The notes under the pieces were generated by a model. The model had not been told where the DNA came from and ran no database searches. It saw only the letters and a program-made list of their open reading frames with translations. From the NCBI GenBank assembly GCA_039619475.1, contig CM077115.1:185162106-185226105 (forward strand): DNA of 64,000 bases, in the 5' to 3' direction. The translations under genes and the position numbers were made by a program. This document shows, piece by piece, positions 62,416-64,000 of this stretch. The first letter of the stretch is position 1. Every line of letters starts with the position of its first letter. Source of the DNA: Icerya purchasi. Taxonomy: Eukaryota > Arthropoda > Insecta > Hemiptera > Monophlebidae.

Positions 62416-64000
62416 TGATTTCCCCTTTCCCATTAAAATGACTAATTATATCTGAATTCCATCTTTTAATGTTTACTCATTACACTGAATTTTGTGACAG
62501 AACTACAATAAAGATGTCATTTAGTTGTGCAAATACTTTTCTATTTAATTTAAATTCCAATAAATGAAGTATTGAGAAACCAGGATTTATATATGGAACA
62601 ATTTAATATATATATACCTTCCGAGCGCATCACATTTATCAAAATGTTATTAAATTGATTATAATAAGTAAATAACCATACACAAACAAACTCCCATACA
62701 CATAAATACATAATACACATATATACACACATACCCATACCTACATACACCTGAAACCAAACAACACGAAACGGCGAAAAAAAATTATAAAAAGAAAGAA
62801 TAAAATAAATATATCGCCACTCACAAATTTTCACACACCACCCAACACATTCTCTACTCATTGAGGCGCATAGTCTACGCAGACGGTATTGCACAGAATA
62901 GCAACGCCGTGTGCCCCCTCACATATACCTTCATACCGCACTATTCACTCTCATGCACTTGTAAACCTATTCACGCACGACCTATCTGGTATCTTGCAAA
63001 ACACCGCCAAGTTCTTATTATCACTTAACGCTGCCTCTATATCTCCTCCCCTCTTACCTTTCCTCGTACTTCCACAACCTACATGCAGCTTACACATTCG
63101 GTTCCTTACCCCTGATCTCAATCTACTATAATCCAGCTAGTAGACCCTTATACACGGCGTTCTCTTAGTAATCACTGATTTTTTTAGCACTGGCACACAC
63201 GCTTCCTTCCTTAACACGAACTTTACCTCGTTCCCTCTCACTTCCCTACCGCCTGCGTAACTCACGAACACGAATTCATACAGAAACACACGTATACCCA
63301 AAATTTAGTAAATAATTAATTCTGGCGACATAGATGTACGTAAAATCGCACGAGATACAAAAATTCAATTCAATTAAATTTTATTTACACATCAATTAAA
63401 ATATAAGAATTATAATCAAATTAATATAACCGCGAATACGCAAAAGTTGCGCGAACTGTGGAATATATATATATCAAAAATCGCACTGGTCGAACTTGTA
63501 CCTATGTTTTAACCGAAAAATGTGTTATTAAATTCAATTCGCGGTACGATTTTACTGACCAATGTTTACGTAACTTCTCCGAGTGTTTACATCCAAAGCT
63601 AATTTCATTCTTTAGTTGAAGCTTATAGTACACGGTAAAACTTATGAAAAGTGTAAGAATGTATATAAACGTGACTAACCTCTACTACGCACGTACAATC
63701 GAAAATCCATCCAGTATCACAAGTAGACGTACAAACATCTCCATTCAACCATACCAACTTAAACTTTAATCTGAAGCTGTTACATTTAGTTTAAACCCAA
63801 TAAAAATTAATACTAATAATAAAAAGATAACAATACTAGAATAACAATATTGAAATAGGAATACAGGTGTGGTAATACTAATAATACAAGTAATATAAAC
63901 AACTATGGTAAATGCTAAACCAATAACAATAAGTAGCCATTACAATGGTAAACTGAAATTTATCGGAACAAAATAATAAATCTAAACAAATGTGTGCAAT
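62416..64000. other. Right end, nothing recognised
   Basis: AT-rich, with a CA/TA-rich stretch at 62690-62760 and a C/T-rich stretch at 62890-63290. No coding, RNA or transposon signature was found. Confidence 0.4.

Overview
This looks like an insect nuclear genome window: AT-rich, intron-containing, and crowded with arthropod-type transposable elements (piggyBac-like TTAA elements, a tRNA-headed SINE, and Jockey/R1/I/L2-like LINE pieces). The order of insect cannot be fixed by eye.

The one host gene I can support is on the + strand, from before the left edge to a stop at 31457. It is the 3' two thirds or so of a large non-classical cadherin. Eleven exons with GT/AG borders join into one open frame of 1268 codons. 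They encode the last three extracellular cadherin (EC) repeats, a membrane-adjacent domain, one transmembrane helix and an unusually long (about 790 residue) cytoplasmic tail. Exon 11 alone carries about 96% of that tail. The layout recalls Drosophila Cad86C (long tail) or PCDH15/CDH23-type cadherins (membrane-adjacent domain). I could not decide the orthologue, so no symbol is given.

The introns hold most of the mobile DNA between 1 and 29181. Intron 2 has nested LINE copies inside a dispersed repeat. Intron 3 has a SINE split by a truncated LINE with a 15-base target duplication. Intron 4 has a 0.4 kb repeat with a 10-base target duplication, whose inverted partner is in intron 8. Intron 6 has a 30-unit, 21-base minisatellite. 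Intron 7 has an antisense LINE. Intron 8 has two piggyBac-like TTAA elements side by side. Intron 9 has a decayed antisense LINE interrupted by a short inverted-repeat element.

From 31458 to 64000 I find no secure host gene. This part holds SINE copies, many fragments of an RNase H-bearing LINE family, an almost uninterrupted I-like LINE 3' half (54.1-55.2 kb), and a triple nest at 57.7-62.4 kb (SINE inside a minus-strand LINE inside a plus-strand LINE). Four short coding-like islands at 33.8-35.5 kb remain unexplained and may be extra exons of the cadherin, another gene or an unknown transposon.

I see no viral gene, no CRISPR array, no canonical tRNA or rRNA gene, and no clear new biological system. 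The points most worth checking are in the cadherin tail (paired TQT motifs of the dynein light chain LC8 type, a furin-like site in the last EC repeat) and the unexplained islands.
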